Assembly (NCBI RefSeq): GCF_018128905.1
Contig: NZ_CP063808.1
Span: 5,394,001 to 5,458,000 of the forward strand
Direction: 5' to 3'
Source: Streptomyces sp. A2-16
Lineage (GTDB): Bacteria > Actinomycetota > Actinomycetes > Streptomycetales > Streptomycetaceae
DNA length: 64,000 nt
The notes under the pieces are model-generated. The model made no database searches. It worked only from the letters and a program-made list of their open reading frames with translations, and was not told the origin of the DNA. How positions within the stretch are numbered: the first letter of the stretch is position 1; every line of letters begins with the position of its first letter. Shown piece after piece: positions 1-8,256 of the stretch. The translations under genes were made by a program, and so were the position numbers.

Positions 1-109
1 CCGCGCGCAGGGTGCGGGCGTCCGGTGCGGCGACAGCCGGCGTCGGGGAAGCTCCGGCCACCGCGACTCCGGTCGCCGTGGCCAGTAAGGAACGACGGGA
101 AACACTCAT
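1..109 (-). CDS. Tat-exported protein, N-terminal end only
   Basis: Only the first 36 codons of this leftward gene are inside the window. It starts with ATG at 109 and reads MSVSRRSLLATATG, then a hydrophobic stretch and an AVAA-type cleavage site near residue 27. The twin arginines (S-R-R-S-L-L) followed by a moderately hydrophobic helix are the pattern of a Tat signal peptide, so the mature protein is probably folded before export. The mature part is outside the window, so no enzymatic role can be given. Confidence 0.6.
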   Translation of the reverse strand, partial: MSVSRRSLLATATGVAVAGASPTPAVAAPDARTLRA

Positions 110-267
110 GCTCACGCCTCCAACTCGATCGAGGGGCACAGGAGTTGATCGAGCGTGGCACAGCGAGGGCACGGCTGTACACCCACGTGAGCAATGTTCA
201 AGAGTATGAACGCAGCAGACCTGACCGGACCCCGATCGGCGGCGCCGTGAACCTGGTCATCCGCGCT

Positions 268-300
268 CCGATGTCACCCGCGCTGCCGATGTCACCCGCT
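268..300. repeat. Tandem 18-bp repeat across a stop codon
   Basis: An 18-bp unit beginning CCGATGTCACCCGC occurs at 268-285 and again, nearly complete, at 286-300. The second copy contains the stop codon of the leftward methyltransferase gene (complement of 292-294). The 3' end of that gene has therefore been tandemly duplicated just outside the reading frame. It resembles the 3'-end duplication after the Sua5-like gene near 60.5 kb. Confidence 0.6.
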
Positions 301-1104
301 CTTGCGGCCGACCCCCGCGTACACCCAGTACTCCGACGGGTTCTCCGGGATGGCCTCGCCCTCGTCCGGGCGCCACAACGGGACGTGGACCAGGCCCGGT
401 TCCGTCAGATCGAAGCCGGTGAACAGGTTCTGGATCTCGTCGTGGGAGCGGGCGGTGACGGGAGAGGTGGCCCGGGAGCGGTACAGCTGGGTGACCGCGG
501 CGGCCGTGTCGGGGCGGTCCTGGTTGGTGGCGTGGGACAGGGCCAGCCAGCTGCCCTCGGGCAGGGCGTCCCGGAAGGCGGCGACGATGCCCGCCGGGTT
601 CTCCTCGGGCGTGACGAAGTGCAGGATCGCGACCATGAGCACGGCGACCGGCTGGTCGAAGTCGATCAGTTTGCGCACCTGCGGCGAGGACAGGACGTCG
701 GCCGGCCGCCGGATGTCGGCGTCGACGATGTCCGCGTTCGGGTTGTCGGCGAGCAGGGTGGTGCTGTGGGCGACGGCCACCGGGTCCTTGTCGACGTAGA
801 CCACCCGGGCCTCGGGAGCCGCCGCCTGGGCCACCTCGTGGACATTGCCCTGGGTCGGGATCCCCGAGCCGAGGTCGATGAACTGCCGGACACCGGTCCC
901 GGCCAGGAAGCGCACGGCCCGGCCGAGGAAGGCACGGTTGGCGCGGGCCAGCAGACGCACCTGGGGGTCGATGCCCGTGACGGCCGCCACCGCCTCCCGG
1001 TCGATGGCGAAGTTGTGCTCTCCCCCGAGCATCGCGTCGTACATCCGGGCTACGCTCGCCTTGTCCGGATCGGTCCCTGGCGGCAGAGCATCCGCGTCGG
1101 TCAC
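292..1104 (-). CDS. SAM-dependent methyltransferase (Methyltransf_19/DUF574 family)
   Basis: A 270-residue cytoplasmic protein. It begins TDADALPPGTD and then has the family signature ASVARMYDAMLGGEHNFAIDR, which describes a short N-terminal helix before the Rossmann fold. The SAM-binding loop reads DLGSGIPTQGN, the acidic ribose-binding strand VVYVDKDPV, and the motif LVAILHF region follows (seen as LMVAILHF). The family is common in Streptomyces; its substrates are mostly unknown. The GTG at 1104 was chosen because AAAGGA lies about 8 nt upstream and the family signature begins soon after. A paralogue lies at 4477-5295. The gene is divergent from the PP2C phosphatase gene. Confidence 0.85.
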   Translation of the reverse strand: MTDADALPPGTDPDKASVARMYDAMLGGEHNFAIDREAVAAVTGIDPQVRLLARANRAFLGRAVRFLAGTGVRQFIDLGSGIPTQGNVHEVAQAAAPEARVVYVDKDPVAVAHSTTLLADNPNADIVDADIRRPADVLSSPQVRKLIDFDQPVAVLMVAILHFVTPEENPAGIVAAFRDALPEGSWLALSHATNQDRPDTAAAVTQLYRSRATSPVTARSHDEIQNLFTGFDLTEPGLVHVPLWRPDEGEAIPENPSEYWVYAGVGRKSG

Positions 1105-1266
1105 CAGAACGTCCTTTCCCCACAAGGTACTTGACGCCTCATCATATAGTTGCCGTCGACGCCTGGCGATCAGTTGTCCCCACCGGGCGCCCGGCCCCCC
1201 ACCCGGAAAGGCCCCACGACCCTGCGGAACGAACCGCACAGCCGCTCCGACGACACCCCCACCGCG

Positions 1267-2568
1267 ATGCCCCCACCCCGCCGTTCGGCCTTCTCCCCCG
1301 CGGCCGATGTCATCGGCTCGGAACTGGACCTGGGGCTGACCGGCAGCCATGTCGTGCACGCACTGACGCCCGGCTTCTGCGACGCGGCGTCCCTGTACCT
1401 GCTGGAGCGGTGGCGACGCGAGGAGACCACGTACAGCGGCGCCGATCCCGCCCAGATCGAGGCCCGCAGACTGGCCCTGCGGGTGGGCACGGACGCACCG
1501 GAGTCCTGGGAACGCACCCTGCCGGTCGGCGAGGTGCTCGTCTTTCCGCGGCACACCCCGTACGCCCGGGCCCTGGTGGACGGACACGCGCAACTGCTCG
1601 ACGCGGTCGACGACCACACGGCCGAACGGCTCGCGGCCTCCGTCGGTGAGGACGCGCGCATCGGGGAGTTCCTCAAGGCACGTTCCTTCCTGGTGGTGCC
1701 GGTGCGGTTGCGGGGCGGGGCGATCGGCTTCGTCGCCTGCACCCGCGGACCGGAACGCGGTCCGTTCCTGACCGCGGAGGTCGCCGCCGTGGAGTCACTG
1801 GCCGCGCGGGCCGCGGTCGCCCTGGACAACGCGCGCCGCTACGAGCACGAGCGCCGCACCGCCCTGGCCATCCGCAACAGCCTGCTGCCCGGTGCCATCC
1901 AGGAGGTCGAGGGCTGCCGTATCGCCCACGGTTCGCTGCCCGCCGGACAGGGCTCGATCATCGGCGGTGACTGGTTCGACGTGCTGAGACGGCCCGACGA
2001 CCGGGTCAGCCTGATCGTCGGGGACGCGATGGGGCACGGCCCGGAGTCCGCCGTGGCGATGATCCAACTGCGCACCGCCGTCCGCACACTGGCAGGTCTC
2101 GACATCCCCGCGGCCGATCTCGTACGACGGCTCGACGCACTCGCCAGCGACACCCCGGGCGCCTCCTTCGCGACCTGCATCTACGCCGAGTGGGACGCCA
2201 GGCGCCGCACCTGCACCCTCGTGGGCGCCGGTCATCCGCCCCCGCTGCTGCGTGGCCCGGACGGCCGGACCGTACCGGTCACACTGGCCGGCGCGGGTCT
2301 GCCGCTCGGCCTCGGTGCGGGCACCTACGAGCCGACCGTGCTGCGCATCGACGAGCCGGCGCTGCTCGTGCTCTACAGCGACGGCATGGTCGAGTCCCGG
2401 GACGCCGACATAGACCACGAGATCGCCCGCCTTGCCCGGGCGCTCGACACGGCGGCCGTCGACCGCGACCCGCTTCCCTCGCTGTGCCGGCGGCTGCTGC
2501 ACGCCCCCTCCGATCCGGCCGGCGCGGACGACCGCACCCTGCTGCTCGCCGAACTCACCCCCACCTAG
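1267..2568 (+). CDS. GAF-PP2C (RsbU/SpoIIE-type) serine phosphatase
   Basis: About 433 residues. The N-terminal half looks like a GAF sensor domain (GEVLVFPRHTPYARAL to AVALDNARRYE). The C-terminal half is a SpoIIE/RsbU-type PP2C domain with the metal-binding motifs GGDWFDV and GDAMGHGPESA and a terminal GADDRTLLL. These phosphatases dephosphorylate anti-anti-sigma factors and so release sigma-B-like sigma factors. The facing neighbour at 2576-3016 is an RsbW-type ATPase, which fits a partner-switching module. The start is uncertain: the ATG at 1267 has no clear ribosome binding site, and a TTG at 1150 would extend the protein in frame. Confidence 0.85.
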   Translation: MPPPRRSAFSPAADVIGSELDLGLTGSHVVHALTPGFCDAASLYLLERWRREETTYSGADPAQIEARRLALRVGTDAPESWERTLPVGEVLVFPRHTPYARALVDGHAQLLDAVDDHTAERLAASVGEDARIGEFLKARSFLVVPVRLRGGAIGFVACTRGPERGPFLTAEVAAVESLAARAAVALDNARRYEHERRTALAIRNSLLPGAIQEVEGCRIAHGSLPAGQGSIIGGDWFDVLRRPDDRVSLIVGDAMGHGPESAVAMIQLRTAVRTLAGLDIPAADLVRRLDALASDTPGASFATCIYAEWDARRRTCTLVGAGHPPPLLRGPDGRTVPVTLAGAGLPLGLGAGTYEPTVLRIDEPALLVLYSDGMVESRDADIDHEIARLARALDTAAVDRDPLPSLCRRLLHAPSDPAGADDRTLLLAELTPT

Positions 2569-2575
2569 GGCTGTT

Positions 2576-3016
2576 TCAGGCCGTCAGATTCGCCCACACC
2601 GCGTTGCCGCCGGTGAGTCTGGAGCGGTCCACCCCCCAGGTGTCCGCGAGTTCCTCCACCAGGAACAGTCCGCGCCCGCCCTCGTCGTCGAGGCCCGCAC
2701 GGCAGCGCCGGAGAGTGGGGCCCGAGTGGTCGTGGTCGTGCACCTCCAGCCGCAGGACTCCGTCGGTGACGAGCCCGATGCCGCACAGGATGCGCGCGCT
2801 GAGCGTGTGGCACACGGCGTTGGTGGCCAGCTCGGACAGGAGCAGCACCGCGTCGGAACACAGTTCGCCCGGCAGGCTCCAGGCCTTGAGCCGGGCGCCG
2901 ACGGAGCGCCGGGCGACGCCGACGCTGGAGCGGTGCGCGGGAAGTTCGATCCAGTGGGTTCGTTCCTGGTCCACGGCGTCTAACAGCTGAGGGTACGAGG
3001 TCGTGTGGGGGGACAC
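2576..3016 (-). CDS. ATP-binding protein, RsbW/anti-sigma-like (HATPase_c)
   Basis: A 146-residue protein with the GHKL ATPase N-box LLLSELATNAVCHT and the G-box DDEGGRGLFLVEELADTWG. There is no sensor or dimerisation domain, so this is the free-standing SpoIIAB/RsbW-like kinase type that is abundant in Streptomyces. It probably binds a sigma factor or phosphorylates an STAS antagonist. The GTG at 3016 is preceded by GGAAGG at 8-nt spacing. It runs convergently towards the PP2C phosphatase, with only 7 bp between stop codons. No sigma factor or STAS gene is adjacent. Confidence 0.85.
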   Translation of the reverse strand: MSPHTTSYPQLLDAVDQERTHWIELPAHRSSVGVARRSVGARLKAWSLPGELCSDAVLLLSELATNAVCHTLSARILCGIGLVTDGVLRLEVHDHDHSGPTLRRCRAGLDDEGGRGLFLVEELADTWGVDRSRLTGGNAVWANLTA

Positions 3017-3277
3017 GGTGTTGGCCTTCCGTGGGGGCGGCGGCGCGGCCGGGCGAGACGCATCGGGGGCGGGGGAATGCCAACGCGCCTGAGGGTAGCG
3101 GCGGTTGACGCACCGTGTGCGCGTTCGGCGGCACGGTTCACACAAGTAACTATGCTCGCACCCAAGTTCAACCTGCAACCAGCTCCCTGATAATTTCAGA
3201 AAGCCGGTATCCGCCTGGTGGCATCAGCAAGTCGCTGTCAGACTCGGGCCGGTGACAGCCCCTCAGGAGGTCAGGAC

Positions 3278-4153
3278 GTGAGCGAAGGACGTACGGGCAC
3301 CGGTGGCGCCAGTGCTCCCACCGTGCTGCGCATGATCCTGGGCCGCCGTCTGCAGGAACGACGGCAGGGCGCGGGGGCCTCGTTGGAGGACGCGGCGAAG
3401 GCACTCAGGGTGACGTCCCTGACCATCCGCCGCCTGGAGAAGGCCGAGGTCGCCCTCAAGCCGCTCTACGTGGAAAAGCTGCTGGAGACGTACGGGGCGG
3501 ACCGGCAGGAGATCGACGAGTTCGTGGTGCTCGCCGAGCGGGCCAACGAACCCGGCTGGTGGCACACCTACCGGGACGTGCTGCCGAACTGGTTCAGCGC
3601 CTACGTCAGCCTGGAGGCCGGGGCGCGGACCCTGCGCACCTACGAGCCCCACTACGTCACGGGCCTGCTCCAGACCCACGCGTACGCGCGCGGGGTCCTG
3701 CGCGGCGGCTTCCCCGGCGAGGCCGAGGAGGACCTCAAGCGGCGCGTGGACCTGCGGCTGCGCCGCCAGAGCCTGCTGACGCGGCCCGACGCGCCCACGC
3801 TGTGGGTGGTGATGGAAGAGGCCGTACTGCACCGGGTGGTCGGCGGCCCCGAGGTCATGCGGGAGCAGATCGAACGGCTCCTGGAGGTCTCGGAGCTGGA
3901 GCACGTCAGCGTCGACGTCGTGCCGTTCAGCGCCGGTGCCCATGTGGGCGCGTGCGCCCCGTTCACCTACTTCCGCTTCGAGGAACCGGAGCTGCCGGAC
4001 ATCGTCTACACCGAGGTCCTCTCCGGCGCGATGTACCTGGACCAGCGCTCGGACGTGTCGGCGCATCTGGAGGCGCACAGCCGCATGTCCCTGCTGACCT
4101 CGGACGCGGACAGCAAGGCACTCCTGAACCGCATGCGCAAGGAGTACTCATGA
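3278..4153 (+). CDS. XRE-family regulator with DUF5753 domain
   Basis: 291 residues. Residues about 15-75 form an XRE helix-turn-helix (LGRRLQERRQGAGASLEDAA, SLTIRRLEKAEV). The rest is the DUF5753 domain, recognisable from EPHYVTGLLQTHAYAR, the basic RRQSLL segment and the IVYTEVLSGAMYLD strand. Such proteins are normally paired with a DUF397 protein, as here. AGGAGG sits 7 nt before the GTG at 3278. In the few studied cases these pairs control development or antibiotic production; nothing here shows the target. The 260-bp divergent region upstream would hold promoters for this gene and the ATPase. Confidence 0.9.
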   Translation: MSEGRTGTGGASAPTVLRMILGRRLQERRQGAGASLEDAAKALRVTSLTIRRLEKAEVALKPLYVEKLLETYGADRQEIDEFVVLAERANEPGWWHTYRDVLPNWFSAYVSLEAGARTLRTYEPHYVTGLLQTHAYARGVLRGGFPGEAEEDLKRRVDLRLRRQSLLTRPDAPTLWVVMEEAVLHRVVGGPEVMREQIERLLEVSELEHVSVDVVPFSAGAHVGACAPFTYFRFEEPELPDIVYTEVLSGAMYLDQRSDVSAHLEAHSRMSLLTSDADSKALLNRMRKEYS

Positions 4154-4401
4154 CCAGCACCGACTGTCACGTCTACAACGGCATGCCGGCCACCGACCTC
4201 GGCGAGCAGGGCTGGGAGTCCCCGTGGAGCGGTCCCAACGGCGGCCAGTGCGTGCAGACCAAGCTCCTGGCCGACGGCCGGGTGGCGATGCGGCAGTCGA
4301 CCGATCCGGCCGGACCCGCGCTGATCTACACCCCGCAGGAGATCGCCGCGTTCGTCGCGGGCGTCAAGCGGGGCCTCGCCGACCATCTGACGGCCGGCTG
4401 A
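4150..4401 (+). CDS. DUF397 small regulatory partner protein
   Basis: 83 residues with the DUF397 pattern: an N-terminal segment ending in WESPWSGPNGGQCVQT, an internal strand GRVAMRQSTDPAGPALIYT and a C-terminal helix EIAAFVAGVKRG. The start ATG overlaps the stop codon of the DUF5753 regulator (ATGA), so the two are translationally coupled. DUF397 proteins are thought to modulate or antagonise the neighbouring HTH-DUF5753 protein. That role is inferred from the family, not from this sequence. Confidence 0.9.
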   Translation: MTSTDCHVYNGMPATDLGEQGWESPWSGPNGGQCVQTKLLADGRVAMRQSTDPAGPALIYTPQEIAAFVAGVKRGLADHLTAG

Positions 4402-4476
4402 CCCACGACCCGAGCCGGACCTGCCCCGGCAGCGACCTGCCCGACACCCCCACGCACACCACCTGAAAGGGACAGG

Positions 4477-5295
4477 ATGACCAACTCCCCCGCCGCCCGG
4501 GAGATCGACACCAGCCGGCCCCACTCCGCCCGGATGTACGACTACTACCTCGGCGGCAAGGACCATTTCGACGTCGACAAGAAGGCGGCCGAGACCGTCG
4601 CGGCCACCTACCCCGGCATCTTCACCTGCGCCCGTGAGATCCGCTCCTTCATGCACCGTGCGACCCGGGTCCTCGCGCAGGAGTACGGCGTCCGCCAGTG
4701 GCTGGACATCGGCACGGGCATCCCCACCGAGCCCAACCTGCACCAGGTGGCGCAGTCCGTGGCCCCCGAGGCACGGGTGGTGTACGCCGACAACGACCCG
4801 CTGGTCCTCAAGTACGCCGAGCGCCTGATGCGCAACACCCCCGAGGGCCGCACGGCGTACGTCCAGGGCGACTTCACCGACCCCGAGGCGATCCTGGGCT
4901 CCCCCGAGCTGGCCAGGACCCTCGACCTGAACCGCCCGGTGGCCCTGTCCCTCAACGCCATCCTGCACTTCGTGCCGGACGACTGGGACCCGTACGGCAT
5001 CGTCTCCCGGCTCCTGGACGCCCTGCCGTCCGGCAGCGCGCTGGCGGTGAGCCACTGCACGGGCGACTTCGCCCCCGAGCTGTGGGAGAAGCTCGTCGGC
5101 ATCTACGCCGCCGCCGGGACCCGGGCCCAGGTCCGCAGCCAGGCTGAGGTGGCCCGCTTCTTCAAGGGCCTCGACCTGCTCGACCCCGGCGTCTCGCTGA
5201 CCCACCGCTGGCGCCCCGACGACCCGCAGGGCACGGGCCCGGAGCTCACGGACGCCGAGGTCAGTGCCTGGGCCGGGGTGGGCATCAAGCCGTGA
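4477..5295 (+). CDS. SAM-dependent methyltransferase (Methyltransf_19/DUF574 family)
   Basis: 272 residues, clearly paralogous to the protein at 292-1104. It has the signature HSARMYDYYLGGKDHFDVD near residues 15-35, the SAM loop DIGTGIPTEPN, the acidic strand VVYADNDP and the LNAILHFVPDD segment. AAAGGGACAGG precedes the ATG. It follows the DUF397 gene by 75 bp and may be co-transcribed with it; a good terminator follows directly. The substrate is unknown. Confidence 0.87.
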   Translation: MTNSPAAREIDTSRPHSARMYDYYLGGKDHFDVDKKAAETVAATYPGIFTCAREIRSFMHRATRVLAQEYGVRQWLDIGTGIPTEPNLHQVAQSVAPEARVVYADNDPLVLKYAERLMRNTPEGRTAYVQGDFTDPEAILGSPELARTLDLNRPVALSLNAILHFVPDDWDPYGIVSRLLDALPSGSALAVSHCTGDFAPELWEKLVGIYAAAGTRAQVRSQAEVARFFKGLDLLDPGVSLTHRWRPDDPQGTGPELTDAEVSAWAGVGIKP

Positions 5296-5302
5296 CACCT
5301 GG

Positions 5303-5330
5303 TCGGCCGTGCGGGCCCCCGCACGGCCGA
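5303..5330 (+). terminator. Rho-independent-type hairpin after methyltransferase
   Basis: A perfect inverted repeat with 13-bp arms (TCGGCCGTGCGGG and its complement) around CC, starting 8 nt after the methyltransferase stop codon. As is common in high-GC actinomycetes, there is no T-tract. Confidence 0.75.
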
Positions 5331-5409
5331 TGCGCCCCCGTCGTCGAGAGCGGGTGCCGTCATGGCCTCGTGCCCTTCTCGGGCACGCCCCGTGACAAGA
5401 TCCACTGCC

Positions 5410-6150
5410 ATGAGCATCGAAACGGGAGACCGCCCCGTCGCCCTGGTCACCGGGTCCACGTCGGGGATCGGCGAGGCCGTCGCACGGCGGCTCGCGGCGG
5501 ACGGGACGCGGGTCGTCGTGCACTCGCGGCGCAGCGCGGCGGCCGGGCGGGCGCTGGCCGAGGAACTCGGCGGCGCCTACGTCCAGGCCGATCTCGCCGT
5601 CGAGGAAGAGGCGAGGGGACTGGTCGAGACGGCGGTTGAGCAGTTCGGGCGGCTGGACGTGCTGGTGAACAACGCGGGCATCAGCCGGCCCATCCCGCAC
5701 GCGGACCTCGCCGCGGCGACCCCGGCGGAGTGGCGTGAGCTGCTGGAGGTCAACCTCATCGCCCCCTGGGTGCTGTGCACCGCGGCCCTTCCGGCGCTAC
5801 GGCGCTCCCCCGGCGGCGGCAGCATCGTCAACATCACCAGCCATGCCGGCGTACGGCCCAAGGGTTCCTCGGTGCCGTACGCGGCGAGCAAGGCCGCGCT
5901 CAACCACGTGACGCGGTTGCTGGCGGCCGCGCTCGGACCAGACGTGCGGGTGAACGCGGTCGCGCCGGGCCTCGTGGACACGCCGATGACGAAGGACTGG
6001 GCACAGGCCCACGAACTGTGGCGGGACCGCGCACCGATGCACCGGCCGGCCCGGCCCGCCGATGTGGCCGACCTGGTGGCGTCGGTGCTCGGCAGCGGCT
6101 ATCTGACCGGGGAGGTCATCGTGCTCGACGGGGGCCTGAACCTGACCTGA
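5410..6150 (+). CDS. SDR-family NAD(P)-dependent oxidoreductase
   Basis: 246 residues, the usual size for a classical short-chain dehydrogenase. The nucleotide-binding motif TGSTSGIGEA is near residue 15, NNAG near 85, the catalytic serine in IVNITSHAG, and the Tyr/Lys pair in YAASKAAL; the C-terminus closes with LTGEVIVLDGG. It should act on a small alcohol/ketone with NAD(H) or NADP(H). The arginines following the second beta strand (VVHSRRSAAA) suggest NADP preference. It is a single gene between a terminator and a convergent response regulator gene, so the context gives no substrate. The ATG at 5410 begins just before the fold. Confidence 0.9.
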   Translation: MSIETGDRPVALVTGSTSGIGEAVARRLAADGTRVVVHSRRSAAAGRALAEELGGAYVQADLAVEEEARGLVETAVEQFGRLDVLVNNAGISRPIPHADLAAATPAEWRELLEVNLIAPWVLCTAALPALRRSPGGGSIVNITSHAGVRPKGSSVPYAASKAALNHVTRLLAAALGPDVRVNAVAPGLVDTPMTKDWAQAHELWRDRAPMHRPARPADVADLVASVLGSGYLTGEVIVLDGGLNLT

Positions 6151-6228
6151 GGGACCCGGCCGGGCAGCAGGGCATGGCATCGTGTCGCTCCGGGGCCCGT
6201 GCCGTGGAGTGAAAGAACCTGGCCGGTA

Positions 6229-6921
6229 CTACGACCTGCGGTCGGTTCCGCCGTCCCCGTTGGCCCGGGCCAGGCCCGTGCGGTAGGCGATGACGACGAG
6301 TTGCGCCCGGTCGCGGGCGTCCAGTTTCGTCATGGCGCGCTGCACATGGGCGCGGACGGTGAAGGGGCTGAGGAACATCCGCTCGGCGATCTCCTGGTTG
6401 GACAGGCCGGTCGCGACCAGCGCCACCATCTCGCGCTCGCGCGGGGTGAGCACGGCGAGCTGTTCGGGGTCGTGGGCCGGGGCGTCCTCCGGTGTGGCCA
6501 GGAAGCGGGCGACCAGGGAGCGGGTCGCGGCGGGGGACAGAAGAGTGTCACCGGCGGCGATCGTCCTCACGGCGTCCAGCAGGTCCTCGGCGCCGATGCC
6601 CTTGCCGATGAAGCCGCCGGCCCCCGCGCGCAGCGCCTTGGCGACGTACTCGTCGGTCTCGTACGTGGTGAGGATCAGGATGCGGCTGGCACGCAGTTCG
6701 GGGTCCGCGCAGATCTGTGACGTGGCGGTGAGACCGTCCACCTCGGGCATCCGGATGTCCATGACCACCACGTCCGGGCGCAGCTCCCGGGTGAGCCTCA
6801 CCGCCTCCTTGCCGTCGGCGGCCTCGCCGACCACGGTGATGTCGTCGGCGGAGTCCAGCAGCAGTCGGAAGGCACTACGCAGCAGTGCCTGGTCGTCGGC
6901 GAGCAGCACCCGGAGTGTCAC
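6229..6921 (-). CDS. NarL/FixJ-family response regulator
   Basis: 230 residues. The receiver domain has the acidic pair ADD at residues 8-10, the phospho-acceptor Asp55 in VVVMDIRMP and the conserved Lys in IGKGIG. The C-terminal LuxR-type HTH contains LTPREREMVALVATGLSNQ. The GTG start overlaps the stop of the upstream histidine kinase (GTGA), so the pair is translationally coupled. It is the third gene of an MMPL transporter - kinase - regulator operon and most likely controls that operon in response to an envelope or drug signal. Confidence 0.92.
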   Translation of the reverse strand: MTLRVLLADDQALLRSAFRLLLDSADDITVVGEAADGKEAVRLTRELRPDVVVMDIRMPEVDGLTATSQICADPELRASRILILTTYETDEYVAKALRAGAGGFIGKGIGAEDLLDAVRTIAAGDTLLSPAATRSLVARFLATPEDAPAHDPEQLAVLTPREREMVALVATGLSNQEIAERMFLSPFTVRAHVQRAMTKLDARDRAQLVVIAYRTGLARANGDGGTDRRS

Positions 6922-8249
6922 GGAGTGTCCCCCGCGGCTGCGCCCCGGTGCTCTGTCCGGCCCTGTGCGACTGCCACGTCCGACTCCCGGGTCGAGTCCC
7001 TGAGGACGGTGTCCCTGGCGGGCGGAAACGGAAGTTGGGCGGAGACGAGGAAGCCGCCGTCCGGGCGCCTGCCCGCGGAGAGGTGTCCTCCGATCGCGGT
7101 GGCGCGCTCCCGCATCCCGATCAGACCGTAGCCGGGCGATCGTTCCGCCGCCGTGGAGTCACCGACACCGCCGGCCGGGTCGAGGGCCGCGGCCGGCGCC
7201 GTGCGGGCGCCCCCTCCGTCGTCGGCGACCGTGATGTGCACGAGGTCCCGGTTCCAGACGAGGCTCACCCGGGCGCTGCCCGTACCGGCGTGCTTGGTCA
7301 CGTTGGTCAACGCCTCCTGGACGATGCGGTAGGCGGTCAGGTCCACCCCCGGCGGCAACGGCCTGGCCGTGCCCTCCTGACGCACCGACACCTCCAGACC
7401 GGCTCGGCGGAAGGACTCGAGCAGCGTGGGAAGCCGGGACAGACCGGGCGCCGGTTCGGCGGGCGCGGCCGCGTCCCCGGACTGGCGCAGCAGACCGACC
7501 GTGGCCCGCAGGTCGTCGAGGGCGTCGCTGGTCGTCTCCACGAGCTCCTTCAGACTCTTGCGGGTCTGCTCCGGACGGGTGTCGAAGAGGTGCGCGGCGA
7601 CCGTGGCCTGTGCGTTGGCCAGCGTGATCTGGTGGGCCACCAGGTCGTGCAACTCCCGGGCGATGCGCACCCGTTCCTCGGCCACTCTCCGACGCGCCTC
7701 GCTCTCCCTGCTCTGCTCCGCCCGCAGGGCCCGCTCCTCCACCGCCGCCAGGTAGGCCCGTCGGGTCTGCGCCGAGTGCCCCAGCACGCCGGCCGCCAGC
7801 GGGAACGCCGCCACCGCCCCCACCCTGCTCGCGTCCTGCCACGACAGGGCCCCGAACAGCGGGGTCGAGGCGACCAGCAGCGCCAAGGAGATGAGCACCA
7901 CCGCGCTCGCCGCACGCCGTTCGGTGCGCGCGGTGAGCGAGTAGGAGTAGGCGGCGATCACGGCGGGTGCGGCGATGAGCGGGCTCAGCAGGAGGCCCAG
8001 GAACGGTGCCAGCACAGCGCTCGTGGTCGTGACCGCCATGGCGCCCAGCGGTGCCCGGTGCCGCACGGGAAGCACGGCACAGGACACCACGGCGATCAGG
8101 TAGGCGGTGGCGGACGGCGGCGACAGTGCCCTGGCGTCGTCCTGGACCATGCCGCCGAGCAGACAGAGCGCGAACGCCGTGGCCGCGATCGCCGTTTCCC
8201 GCCACCATGGGCCGCGTGATCGGGCGCCACCGACTCCTGTGTGCGTCAT
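6918..8249 (-). CDS. Sensor histidine kinase (HisKA_3 type)
   Basis: 443 residues. The N-terminal ~150 residues hold several membrane-spanning helices with little extracellular loop, typical of intramembrane-sensing kinases. The phospho-acceptor helix reads ERVRIARELHDLVAHQITLA, and the ATPase domain has YRIVQEALTNVTKHAG, VADDGGG and GYGLIGMRERA. It is the cognate kinase for the regulator at 6229-6921. It starts 7 nt after the MMPL transporter stop codon, so the three genes form one operon. Confidence 0.92.
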   Translation of the reverse strand: MTHTGVGGARSRGPWWRETAIAATAFALCLLGGMVQDDARALSPPSATAYLIAVVSCAVLPVRHRAPLGAMAVTTTSAVLAPFLGLLLSPLIAAPAVIAAYSYSLTARTERRAASAVVLISLALLVASTPLFGALSWQDASRVGAVAAFPLAAGVLGHSAQTRRAYLAAVEERALRAEQSRESEARRRVAEERVRIARELHDLVAHQITLANAQATVAAHLFDTRPEQTRKSLKELVETTSDALDDLRATVGLLRQSGDAAAPAEPAPGLSRLPTLLESFRRAGLEVSVRQEGTARPLPPGVDLTAYRIVQEALTNVTKHAGTGSARVSLVWNRDLVHITVADDGGGARTAPAAALDPAGGVGDSTAAERSPGYGLIGMRERATAIGGHLSAGRRPDGGFLVSAQLPFPPARDTVLRDSTRESDVAVAQGRTEHRGAAAGDTP

Positions 8250-8256
8250 GCCCGGC

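Noticed and set aside
4477..5295. The two DUF574 methyltransferases considered as an inverted repeat that could drive rearrangement
   Set aside because: Paralogous at protein level only; no long stretch of identical DNA was seen between the genes.
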